Positions 46,820 through 55,458 of a DNA stretch of 64,000 bases are shown piece after piece. Positions within the stretch are counted from its first letter, which is position 1; each line of letters starts with the position of its first letter. Below the pieces are notes generated by a model. That model made no database searches, had not been told where the DNA came from, and worked only from the letters and a program-made list of their open reading frames with translations. Source of the stretch: an uncultured Alphaproteobacteria bacterium (GTDB taxonomy: Bacteria > Pseudomonadota > Alphaproteobacteria > Rhodobacterales > Rhodobacteraceae). The position numbers were made by a program, and so were the translations under genes. The stretch covers positions 18,531 through 82,530 of the forward strand of contig CACBAO010000007.1 of NCBI GenBank assembly GCA_902537235.1, written 5' to 3'.

Positions 46820-47723
46820 ATACTACTTTAAGGAAAAATTTCCTTACATAAAAACCCTCGATGAAATTATTAGTATGGAATTTCCTGCCCAGGATTGGCT
46901 AATAGAAAATCTGCTTCCTATTGGCTCGGCATTGTTGGCAGGCCCGCCAAAGATTGGAAAATCATATTTTATTCTCAGTCTGATAAAGAAGATATTTGAT
47001 GATAATAAAGGGATATATTATTTTGCTGGTGAAGATAGTTTAAGACGTCTTCAAACGAGACTAAAGCAACTGGAAATCAAACCAGGATCGGGTGAAGCAT
47101 ATTTTCATGCGGGAAGAACATCTCCCTTGGGAGATAATGCTTTTGAACATGTAGAAGATTTTCTGAATCAAAAGCCTAGTGTTCGGGCCGTGTTTATCGA
47201 TACGATGCAGCTTGTTCTTCCCAGACAATCTAAAACTAGAGACTATGGAGCGTATGTCCACGAGCTGAAGCCATGGGCGGATCTAGCTTGTCAGAAAAAC
47301 GTCTGTATTTTAATGGTGCATCATACCAGAAAAAACAACGGTGATAGCGATCAATATCCGATTGATGGAGTGCTGGGAAGTCAAGGAATTAATGCAAGTT
47401 TTGATACTATCTTAGTTATGAAGAAAGCAAAAGACGGTCAAGGATCGGTGCTTTCGGTTACTGGAAAGGATGTTGAAGAAAATGATTACCGGTTAGAACG
47501 ACAGCAATATGGATGGGAAATAAAAGGTCTCGAGACGATCGCGTCTTTGGGTGAACGGCAAAGCGATGTGTATAATTTTATTACAGAAAATCCTGGTATA
47601 ACTCAAACGCAACTATCTCGAGAACTCAGTATGGACTCAGGCAATCTAAGCAGGAGAATAACAAAGCAGATAAAATTAAATCTTATTAAAAAAGAAAACT
47701 TGGGTTTATATGCAATTAAATAG
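46803..47723 (+). CDS. RepA/KaiC-like AAA ATPase, putative island replication protein
   Basis: About 306 aa from the ATG at 46803, inside the AlpA stop; an upstream frame start at 46713 is unlikely. It has Walker A ALLAGPPKIGKSYF, Walker B VFIDTMQL, and MVHHTRKNNGD with GSQGINASFDTILVM, the pattern of the RSF1010 RepA-type hexameric helicase group (AAA_25). The C-terminus carries a winged-helix (ITQTQLSRELSMDSGNLSRRITKQI). It is followed at once by iteron-like repeats and DnaA boxes. Together these suggest that the island replicates. Confidence 0.82.
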   Translation: MKQINEYYFKEKFPYIKTLDEIISMEFPAQDWLIENLLPIGSALLAGPPKIGKSYFILSLIKKIFDDNKGIYYFAGEDSLRRLQTRLKQLEIKPGSGEAYFHAGRTSPLGDNAFEHVEDFLNQKPSVRAVFIDTMQLVLPRQSKTRDYGAYVHELKPWADLACQKNVCILMVHHTRKNNGDSDQYPIDGVLGSQGINASFDTILVMKKAKDGQGSVLSVTGKDVEENDYRLERQQYGWEIKGLETIASLGERQSDVYNFITENPGITQTQLSRELSMDSGNLSRRITKQIKLNLIKKENLGLYAIK

Positions 47724-47725
47724 GG

Positions 47726-47770
47726 GTACAAGTCCTACAAGTGCTACAAGTAACTTGTATAGGTTGTAGG
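47726..47770. repeat. Iteron-like 9-bp repeats with nested palindrome
   Basis: TACAAGT recurs at 9-bp steps (47727, 47736, 47745) in the units gtacaagtc/ctacaagtg/ctacaagta. Inverted copies (ACTTGTA at 47753-47759, TTGTAGG at 47764-47770) make a perfect TACAAGT-A-ACTTGTA palindrome and an outer CCTACAA/TTGTAGG pair. It begins at the stop codon of the RepA-like ATPase. It is best read as a binding site for an island initiator or regulator. Confidence 0.6.
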
Positions 47771-47930
47771 GGGGTACAAATGCTCGTGAAGAAAAATCTC
47801 ATTGTTTGGGGGAGCTTCTGAATGCATGATATCGTAGCAAACACGTATTTGATATGTATTAAATTATCCTTTATTTGAGATTTGTATGATTTTGAAGTTG
47901 CTACTAGTGTATCAATGCTATCGCATCAAA

Positions 47931-47951
47931 ATATCCACAGCCTGTGGATAA
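47931..47951. other. Paired DnaA boxes in a putative island origin
   Basis: TATCCACAG at 47932-47940 and CTGTGGATA at 47942-47950 are inverted around a single base. The minus strand holds a perfect TTATCCACA DnaA box (47943-47951), and the plus-strand copy ATATCCACA differs at one position. AT-rich DNA (47840-47930) lies between these boxes and the iteron-like repeats. This combination beside a RepA-like ATPase fits a replication origin. No gene lies in 47724-48032. Confidence 0.5.
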
Positions 47952-48032
47952 ATATTTCAGGAATGTTATTTTATCTTTTGCCACAAGCCTAAAAACTGTT
48001 TTAGACTAAAGAGCCTCAGGTAAGGATTGCAC

Positions 48033-49229
48033 ATGTATTCAGAAATAAAGGAAATATTTTTTAACGCAGCAGTTCAAAGACAAATATCTGTCACTGTTTC
48101 AAACACAATACTCATTGCTTTTAGACTAGCTTTCAAAAACGAAAATATTAGTGAATATGATTTCAAAGTGATATCGGAAAAACTGAATAATGAAAAATTT
48201 TCTGATGTTACTATCCTTACAAAGTTTTTACTGGAAAAAATGGAGTATACAGACAGCAATAGAATGCCAAAAAAGGGGAATATAAACACGATCCTTAGAA
48301 GTGTCAGTGATGACAATACTCTGGTTGTTCGGAAAGAATCAAATCTCAATAGGCAGGCTGTTGAAGCATTTTGTTCAAAATTTCGGGAAATGAACTCTTT
48401 ATTGCAAATGCTAAAATATCATAGAAACCAACTTGCTCATAATACCCAATCTATAAATGAGATAGGGTGGGGTCTTTCAGTAATTTCATCCCTGATTAGG
48501 CTTTTTGAAGTGGGTCTCGTAAATAAAGAGGATATTCAGGTTCAGATAGCTGTTAAAGAAAAAGTAATAGAAATATTTAATCGCTTGTTTAAGCAGAATA
48601 AAGAGAATGTAGGTTCTAAAGATAAAAGCACAGAGAAGCAGGACCATAATCCTCAAGCTGTTAATGTTATAGAAAAAAAAGTAGAAGAATTAAAATTAGA
48701 ACTTGTTGAGATTGAAAAAAGGTTGGGTAAGAAAATTGAGAGTGTGCCTTCAATAAATTTAAGTGAATTTAATAAACTACTCGAAGGGCAGTCTACAATT
48801 CTCGAAACAGTGAAGTCGAAGGTTCCTGTAAAGCAGAATGGAAGTTTAAAAAATATTGAGGGAAGTATTGAAAAAGAGGATGAATTACATGCAGAGGACG
48901 AAGAAGAGGGAATAGACTACGTCCCAAAAGAAGATACATATCTTACTGCCGACACTTTGCGACAAGAGCTTCGAAACCTAAGAGATAAAATTAAAGAAGA
49001 CTATAAGGATGATAAAGCGTTTGGGCCGAATGCAAATCTACTTCATTTGTCGAATATAGAAGAAATAATTGAAAATGAACCAAAAAACTTCAAGGAAGTA
49101 ATCAGGCTTGAGGGTGTTAGAAGTAATATGGACCTTAGTTCTGAGATAATAAAAAAACAGATGACAGAGTATGGCCCGAACTTAGATAGATTATTAAGCA
49201 AGGTTTTATGGTCCTCGCTGTTTAGCTAG
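48033..49229 (+). CDS. HEPN-type (Swt1-like) coiled-coil protein, putative defence factor
   Basis: About 398 aa from the ATG at 48033, with AAGGA 7 nt upstream (TTG at 48027 is unlikely). The N-terminal 150 residues are helical and contain YHRNQLAHN (Arg131 and His136, an RX4H form), the RNxxAH mark of Swt1-type HEPN domains, which are RNA- or DNA-linked toxins in defence proteins. Residues 200-290 are coiled-coil and acidic; the C-terminus is helical. It is the first cargo gene after the origin. HEPN assignment from one motif and fold pattern is tentative. Confidence 0.6.
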   Translation: MYSEIKEIFFNAAVQRQISVTVSNTILIAFRLAFKNENISEYDFKVISEKLNNEKFSDVTILTKFLLEKMEYTDSNRMPKKGNINTILRSVSDDNTLVVRKESNLNRQAVEAFCSKFREMNSLLQMLKYHRNQLAHNTQSINEIGWGLSVISSLIRLFEVGLVNKEDIQVQIAVKEKVIEIFNRLFKQNKENVGSKDKSTEKQDHNPQAVNVIEKKVEELKLELVEIEKRLGKKIESVPSINLSEFNKLLEGQSTILETVKSKVPVKQNGSLKNIEGSIEKEDELHAEDEEEGIDYVPKEDTYLTADTLRQELRNLRDKIKEDYKDDKAFGPNANLLHLSNIEEIIENEPKNFKEVIRLEGVRSNMDLSSEIIKKQMTEYGPNLDRLLSKVLWSSLFS

Positions 49230-49242
49230 GACGAATTCGTTT

Positions 49243-50553
49243 TTAATCAAAAAGGATATCTTCCGGCATCTTGTCAACAGCCTTATACCGGCTATCCGCT
49301 TCAGCAAGAAATGTTTTAATATCCTTAAACCCTTTTTCATCCATTATCTGTAAAACAGCATTGGATAAAATAATCCCGTTCACAAGAAGAAGCGGGTACT
49401 TGTCATCTAAAATTTCTAACTGCACAGATTTTGAAAAATAGGATGTAGTAACATAAACACCTATCCATCCTCGTTTAAGTTTAGCAACTGTACGCGCTAT
49501 ATGATTTCCACCAGTAGGGCTATTAAGTTTTTCACATTTTGCCTGACCAAGAACAATAATTTTAGCGGTGCCAAATCCTTCACCTAAATCAAGCCTCCCA
49601 ACGAAGTCAATGCCCGAGTCTCCTGAGCCTTTGGTAACCCACCCGGGTTTGTATGAACCTGAACCTTTTTTAGTAATAATGTGTTCTGCAGCTATAGCAG
49701 CGAGTTTTTCAAATCTCTTTTTATTTTTGAATTCTTTTGAATAAAAATTATAAATCTCTTTAAGTATTTTTTCTTGTCTTGAGCCTTTTTCAGGTATCTG
49801 CTCTTCCTTAGTTAATATTTCGACTTTTGATACATTGCGACGAACGTTGCTTATTCCTTGATTTCCCTCTTTCAGCCAGTTTTTCCAAGAAGCAGGGGCA
49901 AGTTCAAGCGATTTTTTTAGAGATACTTTCTCATTGCGGCGCTCATTTATCCATCTCCAATCAAATGTTTCATTTTCCTGGGTCATGTCGAGTACAGCAA
50001 ACTGAAATAAATAATTTACAAATTCCTCATTTTTCTTTCTATTGAATTGCACTTTAAGCTCCACGTCAGTAATGACTCCAAAACCATTGAATTCAAGAAA
50101 CCCTTTTACTTTATTATTTTGTGGAACTCTTTTGAAAAATATTATGGGAGCTGCTAAGGAGCGCTCTGAACTATCTGATGAATTGTGAAGCTGATACTGC
50201 TCAAGAAGAGCTCTATTCCCCCAGCGGGATTCAGGCTTTGTTTTGGCATCTTTATTATCACCTGAATAACGAATGTATCCTCTCTCAGCATTAAAGTAAT
50301 CCTGCCAGGGTGTTTCATCTGAACCCACCTTATGCGGACTGCTTGAAATCAAAATGGCAGGTATTCGTTCCTCATTTTTTAGCATGACTCTAGCTATAGG
50401 GTTGATGCCTTTATCAAGCAGAATGAGATTTCGATCTCTATAATTGGTGTGGTAACTAAAGTTTGGAAATCCGTCTATTTCAGCAGTATCTCTTTCTTTT
50501 ACCGCAGGATATCGGTAAATATTGCCCATTTTAAAAGTAAATCTGTCAGTCAA
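49243..50553 (-). CDS. Restriction endonuclease with DX20QAK motif (MspJI/AspBHI family)
   Basis: About 436 aa. The C-terminal nuclease part has Asp316 in GDSGIDFVG and Q337-A-K339 in LGQAKCE, separated by exactly 20 residues, the DX20QAK site of MspJI-family modification-dependent enzymes. The N-terminal half (WGNRALLEQY, FKRVPQNNKVKGFLEFNGFGV) matches the AspBHI-type recognition domain. The start is TTG 50553, 6 nt after the Vsr stop; an ATG at 50529 is possible. It is downstream of Vsr and divergent from a C5 methyltransferase. Relatives cut DNA with 5-methylcytosine; whether this one does is not shown. Confidence 0.82.
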   Translation of the reverse strand: MTDRFTFKMGNIYRYPAVKERDTAEIDGFPNFSYHTNYRDRNLILLDKGINPIARVMLKNEERIPAILISSSPHKVGSDETPWQDYFNAERGYIRYSGDNKDAKTKPESRWGNRALLEQYQLHNSSDSSERSLAAPIIFFKRVPQNNKVKGFLEFNGFGVITDVELKVQFNRKKNEEFVNYLFQFAVLDMTQENETFDWRWINERRNEKVSLKKSLELAPASWKNWLKEGNQGISNVRRNVSKVEILTKEEQIPEKGSRQEKILKEIYNFYSKEFKNKKRFEKLAAIAAEHIITKKGSGSYKPGWVTKGSGDSGIDFVGRLDLGEGFGTAKIIVLGQAKCEKLNSPTGGNHIARTVAKLKRGWIGVYVTTSYFSKSVQLEILDDKYPLLLVNGIILSNAVLQIMDEKGFKDIKTFLAEADSRYKAVDKMPEDILFD

Positions 50554-50559
50554 TTTTAC

Positions 50560-51006
50560 TTACCTATCCTTGAGTTCCAGAACGGATTTTTTATCTTTAA
50601 CGTATTTTACAATAGTTTTAATTTTTCTAACAAGGAATTGCGGGTTTTTAGCTTCACATTCCCAAATAATAAACTGCTTATACTTCATTGTTTTTAGCTG
50701 AGATGAATTTCTTTTATCTCTAATTGCATTCCTCTCTATTTTCTTTGTCCAATAAGATACATTTGATTTTGGTGTTGAGGAATATTTGCAATTAGCGTGT
50801 CCATGCCAGAAACATCCTCTAACATCAATAACAAGCTTAAATTTCTTAAAGACAATGTCTGGCGTGCCTGGGAGTGTCTTTACATGAAGCCTATAGCGAA
50901 GCCCTTCTTTAAAGAGCGCGGACCTAACTAATTTTTCAGGTAAAGTGTTTTTGGAACGAATGGCTGCCATATTTTTTGATCGTTGTTTGGAGCTCACAGT
51001 ATCCAT
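50560..51006 (-). CDS. Very short patch repair endonuclease Vsr
   Basis: The 148-aa protein has the N-terminal SSKQRSKNMAAIRSKNTLPEKLVRSALF (typical Vsr zinc-fold start), LPGTPDIVF with catalytic Asp50, and DVRGCFWHGHANC with His68 and His70. A later IIWECE segment follows. Vsr nicks at T:G mismatches formed by deamination of 5-methylcytosine, and it usually accompanies a C5 methyltransferase, here divergent from it by 46 bp. Its stop is followed within 6 nt by the DX20QAK nuclease gene. Confidence 0.92.
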   Translation of the reverse strand: MDTVSSKQRSKNMAAIRSKNTLPEKLVRSALFKEGLRYRLHVKTLPGTPDIVFKKFKLVIDVRGCFWHGHANCKYSSTPKSNVSYWTKKIERNAIRDKRNSSQLKTMKYKQFIIWECEAKNPQFLVRKIKTIVKYVKDKKSVLELKDR

Positions 51007-51052
51007 TTTTAACCTATAAAATTCTGTTAAATTCTATTATAATATTCAGCAA
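51007..51052. promoter_or_regulatory. 46-bp divergent promoter between vsr and the C5 methyltransferase
   Basis: A consensus TATAAT lies at 51038-51043, only 10 nt before the methyltransferase ATG (51053), so the mRNA would be nearly leaderless. AAATTCT is repeated at 51019 and 51029 (10 bp apart), which could be an operator. No good -35 hexamer is evident. Expression of methyltransferase and vsr/nuclease must be set from this short region. Function is inferred from layout. Confidence 0.45.
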
Positions 51053-52171
51053 ATGAGTAAAAAAATTTATAGAGTGGGAGGCTTATTTTCGGGAGTAGGC
51101 GGAATTGAGTTAGGGTTTTTAGAAACGAATAAATTCGAGGTAGCCTGGTCTACCGATAACGATCCATCCGCATCAGAAACACACAAAGAAAATTTTTCGC
51201 ATCCCTTTTTTGAAGAAGACATCTATTCGCTTAATGCAAAACAACTTGAACCAGTAGATGTTTTAGTAGCAGGCTTTCCGTGTCAGGCATTCTCTGTAGC
51301 AGGCTATCGAAAGGGCTTTGAAGATGAAAGGGGGAATGTTTTCTTCCAGATTATAAGAGTAATCCAGGAGTTGTCCGAGAAGCCCAAAATTGTCTTTCTT
51401 GAAAATGTAAAAAACATCAAAGGCCATGATGGAGGCCGTACATTCAAGCAAATTCAAAAATCACTAGAGGATGAGGGGTACTGTGTTTTCTTAGAAACAA
51501 TGAATACCTTTAAGCATACAGGAATTCCTCAAAATAGAGAGAGAGCGTTTATTGTCGGGATTCTTGAGGGTAAAGATGCCTTGTTCGATCTCGATAATCG
51601 GATGACCTCATTTTTTCGTAGCGCCTTCCCGCTAAGAGCAGTTGATAAAGTGAACAGTATAAAACAATATCTAGAGCCTGGCAAAGTACCTGAAAAATAT
51701 TATTATCGGGAAGACAAATATAATTTCGACGAATTAAACGAAGCGATTACAAAAAAAGACACAGTCTATCAATGGCGCAGAGTATACGTAAGAGAAAATA
51801 AAAAAGGCGTTTGTCACACTTTAACGGCTAATATGGGAACGGGAGGGCACAATGTGCCTCTTATCAGAGATAAGAACGGCATACGAAAACTCACGCCTAA
51901 AGAGTGCTTTAATCTTCAAGGGTTTCCTAAAGATTTTAAGTTTCCTGAAAACACTGCTAACTCTCACTTATACAAACAAGCGGGCAACTCTGTAACGGTA
52001 GCTCTTATTCGAAAATGCGCTGATGTAATTTTTGAAACACTTGATGCTTCTGAGTCAGTTCCTGTTAGAGGCACCAAGTATCAAAAAAATGGAATTAAAA
52101 AGTGGTTCATAATTCTCATTGAAAAAGCTGTTTCTATTGGAAGAAGAAAACTTGGTTTATTACGAAATTAA
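51053..52171 (+). CDS. DNA (cytosine-5) methyltransferase
   Basis: The 372-aa enzyme has the ordered C5 motifs: motif I GGLFSGVGGIELGF, IV AGFPCQAFS (Cys77), VI FLENV (117-119), VIII PQNRERAF (160-166), IX-X region with KLTPKECFNLQGFP and QAGNSVTVAL. The target-recognition region lies around 210-300. It methylates C5 of cytosine in a short, unknown site. It is divergent from Vsr and the DX20QAK nuclease and upstream of AIPR. The last ~35 residues (KKWFIILIEKAVSIGRRK) are a basic tail. Confidence 0.94.
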   Translation: MSKKIYRVGGLFSGVGGIELGFLETNKFEVAWSTDNDPSASETHKENFSHPFFEEDIYSLNAKQLEPVDVLVAGFPCQAFSVAGYRKGFEDERGNVFFQIIRVIQELSEKPKIVFLENVKNIKGHDGGRTFKQIQKSLEDEGYCVFLETMNTFKHTGIPQNRERAFIVGILEGKDALFDLDNRMTSFFRSAFPLRAVDKVNSIKQYLEPGKVPEKYYYREDKYNFDELNEAITKKDTVYQWRRVYVRENKKGVCHTLTANMGTGGHNVPLIRDKNGIRKLTPKECFNLQGFPKDFKFPENTANSHLYKQAGNSVTVALIRKCADVIFETLDASESVPVRGTKYQKNGIKKWFIILIEKAVSIGRRKLGLLRN

Positions 52172-52317
52172 AAATTCTTAAATCTAAAAACATTATAAAT
52201 GTGCCTTAATTGATCGAAACTTTTATGCGTTTAATTGACTGTTACAAATTTTTAAAAAGTGCCATTTTTATACTTTTAAGATAAAATTATGTGTCCGTCA
52301 GAGTAGTGGGAGATTCT

Positions 52318-54354
52318 ATGGAATTAGAGGAATATTTTGAAACGCTGCTAAGTGAGGTAAGGCAAGTAGCAATTGCTGATGGCTCTACTAAAAAAAATGC
52401 CTTTCTAAAATGCGCTATGGATAGGGTTGTTGATTTTGGAGATGTTGATAATTATGAAAGCATAGCAATAGATCAGAATTTTGATGAGAACTGGCAAGCG
52501 GATGCTTGGCATTATGATGAAAATTTTCAGTCTTTGTGGATTATTATAAACCTTTTTGATGGCTCAACCACGCTTGACGAAATGACCAATTTAACCACTA
52601 CAGAACTACAAACTGAAGCAAACAGAGCAAGAAGGTTTTTGGTCAAATGTGTAAACGATAATCCAGCTGATTTTTCAACCCGAGGTCAGGACCTTTTTTC
52701 GTTTGCAGGCGAAATTAAAAATAAATGGCCCATAACTAAAGAAATAAAAATTTTATTTGTAACTAACAGACCTTTGAGTGGTCGTTTCGATAACCGTCCG
52801 CTTTCGGATATAAATAATAGAAAGACAAGCCTAAGCATATGGGACATCAATAGGTTCAAAAGTGTTGAGCTTGCAGAAACGGAACGAGAAGAAATAGAGA
52901 TAGATTTCTCTGAAAACCCAATATCAGTTTTAGAAGCATCTAAGGCTGAGAACCTTATTTCCTATTTGGCTGTTATGCCCGCAGAAAAGCTGGCTGAAAT
53001 CTACGGTACGTGGAAATCGAGAGTATTGGAACAAAACGTAAGAAGTTTTCTGCAAAATAGGACAAATGTAAATAAAGGAATCAGGCTTACTATTGAGCAA
53101 AACCCAGAGAGATTTTTTGCGTATAACAATGGAATAACAACAACTGCGGAGAATATAGAGTTTGATGACGAAAAGAGAATAATAAAAGTTCAAAATTTAC
53201 AAATTGTGAATGGTGGCCAGACCACAGCACAGATCTACCATGCTCATAGAGCTGGAAAAGACCTGTCTGCTGTAACTGTGCAGATGAAGCTCAATCTTGT
53301 TACGCAACCTGATTTTGTAAATGAGCTTGTTCCGTATATTGCGCGTTTTGCAAATAAACAAAATCCAGTAAGTGAAGCTGATTTATTCTCTAATAGCCCG
53401 TATCACAGAAAAATGGAGGAGTTTTCTAGAAGAGTTATACCGCCTGTTGTTGAAGGGAATATTCTTCCAGAGCAATGGTTTTATGAACGTTCACGTGGGC
53501 AGTATCTGAATGAGCAGGCAGATATGACGCCGCCTCAGAAAAGAGATTTTCAGAAAATGTATCCAAAGCCTAAACTTATTACAAAAACAGATATTGCTTT
53601 AGTGATAAATGCGTTTGATCAAGTTCCCTGGGAATGCTGTAAGGGAGCTCAGGCAAATTTTAAGTATTTTGCTGGAAAAGTTGATTATGAGAAAAACAAA
53701 GCAAAATATAACAAATACTATTTTCAGGAAACAATTGTTAAGACAATAATACAAAGACAACTACGCAAAGAGGTACAAGGCCAAGAATGGTACAGCGGAT
53801 TTCTCGCAAATATTGTTTGGTATACTGTTTCTTGGCTTTCCAATTGTATGGAAAGAAATAACGTTGGTCTCGATACTAACAGTTTGTGGAAGACGCAATT
53901 ACCTCCTGAAGAATTGATAGATGCATGTATTCCAGTCGCTAAAAATGTTTATGACCACCTGGCTGCCCATCAAGGAAATCCCACCACCTACTCCAAAGGT
54001 AAAACATGTTGGGCTAATATGCAGGAAGTGCTTACTGAAATTCCTCTTGATTTACGCAGTGGCATTCTTCTTGATATTGATGAAATAAAGAGACTTCGTA
54101 GAGATGCAGAGGGTGAAGAAGGGGGTATGACTGAAGCTGAATGGGAGATATATCTAACCCAAATTGATAATAATACATGGGCAAGCATAAGGACTTTTAT
54201 TGGAAATAATATGACACATAACCTCAATCAGTTTATAACTACCTTGGAAAATCAACAATTGTTACAAAATTTCCAAACAATACAGCTTGTTCCGCATGTG
54301 CGTGCCTATATAGAGGGAGGAGGTGAAATAACAGGTCCTCCAGAAGCCCTATGA
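52318..54354 (+). CDS. AIPR family abortive-infection phage-resistance protein
   Basis: About 678 aa from the ATG at 52318, where GGGAG lies 5 nt upstream; a GTG at 52291 is less likely. The AIPR signature is clear around residues 240-330: VRSFLQNRTNVNKGIRLTIEQNPERFFAYNNGITTTAENIE followed by NLQIVNGGQTTAQIYHAH. The first 230 residues include a restriction-enzyme-like region, typical of this family. AIPR proteins occur in defence clusters beside methyltransferases and nucleases. It is upstream of a short Vsr gene by 11 nt. Confidence 0.9.
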   Translation: MELEEYFETLLSEVRQVAIADGSTKKNAFLKCAMDRVVDFGDVDNYESIAIDQNFDENWQADAWHYDENFQSLWIIINLFDGSTTLDEMTNLTTTELQTEANRARRFLVKCVNDNPADFSTRGQDLFSFAGEIKNKWPITKEIKILFVTNRPLSGRFDNRPLSDINNRKTSLSIWDINRFKSVELAETEREEIEIDFSENPISVLEASKAENLISYLAVMPAEKLAEIYGTWKSRVLEQNVRSFLQNRTNVNKGIRLTIEQNPERFFAYNNGITTTAENIEFDDEKRIIKVQNLQIVNGGQTTAQIYHAHRAGKDLSAVTVQMKLNLVTQPDFVNELVPYIARFANKQNPVSEADLFSNSPYHRKMEEFSRRVIPPVVEGNILPEQWFYERSRGQYLNEQADMTPPQKRDFQKMYPKPKLITKTDIALVINAFDQVPWECCKGAQANFKYFAGKVDYEKNKAKYNKYYFQETIVKTIIQRQLRKEVQGQEWYSGFLANIVWYTVSWLSNCMERNNVGLDTNSLWKTQLPPEELIDACIPVAKNVYDHLAAHQGNPTTYSKGKTCWANMQEVLTEIPLDLRSGILLDIDEIKRLRRDAEGEEGGMTEAEWEIYLTQIDNNTWASIRTFIGNNMTHNLNQFITTLENQQLLQNFQTIQLVPHVRAYIEGGGEITGPPEAL

Positions 54355-54365
54355 GTACATGATAA

Positions 54366-54707
54366 ATGAGCCTCTTTGAAAAAGAATTTGAAGATTATTT
54401 TAAGAAAAAAAAAATAAAGTTTAAAAGAAATGACAGATCTCTTCCTGGAACACCAGATTTTTCATTTCAGAATGGTGCCATTGTGCTTTTTCTCCATGGA
54501 TGCTATTGGCATGGCCATAATTGTAAAGAGTGGAAATTGGATAATATCTGGCGATCAAGAATATCAGTAACCGCCAGTAAGGATATAAAAATCCGGGAAC
54601 AATATCTTGAGCAGGGCATAAAATATATTCGATGCTGGGAGTGTGAATATAAAAAAAATAAAGATGCTCAGTTCAAGAAGATTGAATACATTCTATCTAG
54701 GTATTGA
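54366..54707 (+). CDS. Short Vsr-like endonuclease (second copy type)
   Basis: The 113-aa protein has LPGTPDFSF (catalytic Asp31) and LFLHGCYWHGHNC (His44, His49, His51) like Vsr, but it lacks the longer Vsr N-terminus with its SKNT region. It is smaller than the neighbouring Vsr and diverged from it. It lies just after AIPR and overlaps the 3' end of the convergent DUF6339-like gene by 11 nt. Probably a nicking or restriction nuclease of the system rather than mismatch repair; function inferred. Confidence 0.85.
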   Translation: MSLFEKEFEDYFKKKKIKFKRNDRSLPGTPDFSFQNGAIVLFLHGCYWHGHNCKEWKLDNIWRSRISVTASKDIKIREQYLEQGIKYIRCWECEYKKNKDAQFKKIEYILSRY

Positions 54708-55458
54708 TTTCTTCTAAAAAAGTCCAGAATAGGTCAGTGAGTTCCTCTGATGTCATGGCGCTCAATAGTACACGCCCGCCTTCCATACTAAGACGCTTGA
54801 ACCACAGTCTGTAAGGCGCTGTCTTTGCTCTTCCCTTAAAGAACTCATTATTTGGCTGTTCCTCGTTCAGCTTTTTTTTGCAAAGAAGTATTGCCAAAGC
54901 AACTTTAGGTATTTTGGAAATCTCGGGTCTTTCCACGAGCTGTTGACGAAAATCGGTGTCGCTGCATAATAAATGAACCAATTCATCAAAATCATTATTT
55001 TCGCGGCAACGCTCTATAAAGTAGCCATGCCACCAGAGCCGGCTTATTGAGTTCAGTCTTTCTAAGCTTCTAAAGCCAGCATTACGAGCAAAAAAATGAT
55101 TTTGTATAGACGTTTCAAACTTGTTATCCGATATTTTATGTCTGAAAACAGTATACTCTCTAAAATACAAATGTGTTAAAGCGCACCATATGCGTTCATC
55201 TCGAGCTTGATAGGCCGTCATGTTTTCAAGCATTTTAAATATAATTACTGAATTTGCGGCGTCCAGCTTCCCTTCCGGCATCTTTGCGTCGGTAACCATT
55301 TGAGACCCTGGGTCCTCAGGTATACTTGTACCGGTTAAATACTTAAGGGTGTCTGTCTCAATAATACTACCTTCACCTGAGAGATAGAAATTTTTGTTTT
55401 TTTTAACATTAGTATAGAGATTGTGCACGGTTGCTTGCGGTAATATAGGTATTTGCAT
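54697..55458 (-). CDS. DUF6339-like protein
   Basis: The 253-aa helical protein has a central ENMTAYQARDERIWCALTHLYFREYTVFRH block and a later NSISRLWWHGYFIERCRE stretch. These match my memory of the DUF6339 family, found beside GHKL ATPases and restriction genes. It is last of a leftward operon: its ATG directly abuts the stop of the 283-aa gene. No catalytic motif is evident. Function unknown; family call moderate. Confidence 0.6.
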   Translation of the reverse strand: MQIPILPQATVHNLYTNVKKNKNFYLSGEGSIIETDTLKYLTGTSIPEDPGSQMVTDAKMPEGKLDAANSVIIFKMLENMTAYQARDERIWCALTHLYFREYTVFRHKISDNKFETSIQNHFFARNAGFRSLERLNSISRLWWHGYFIERCRENNDFDELVHLLCSDTDFRQQLVERPEISKIPKVALAILLCKKKLNEEQPNNEFFKGRAKTAPYRLWFKRLSMEGGRVLLSAMTSEELTDLFWTFLEEINT

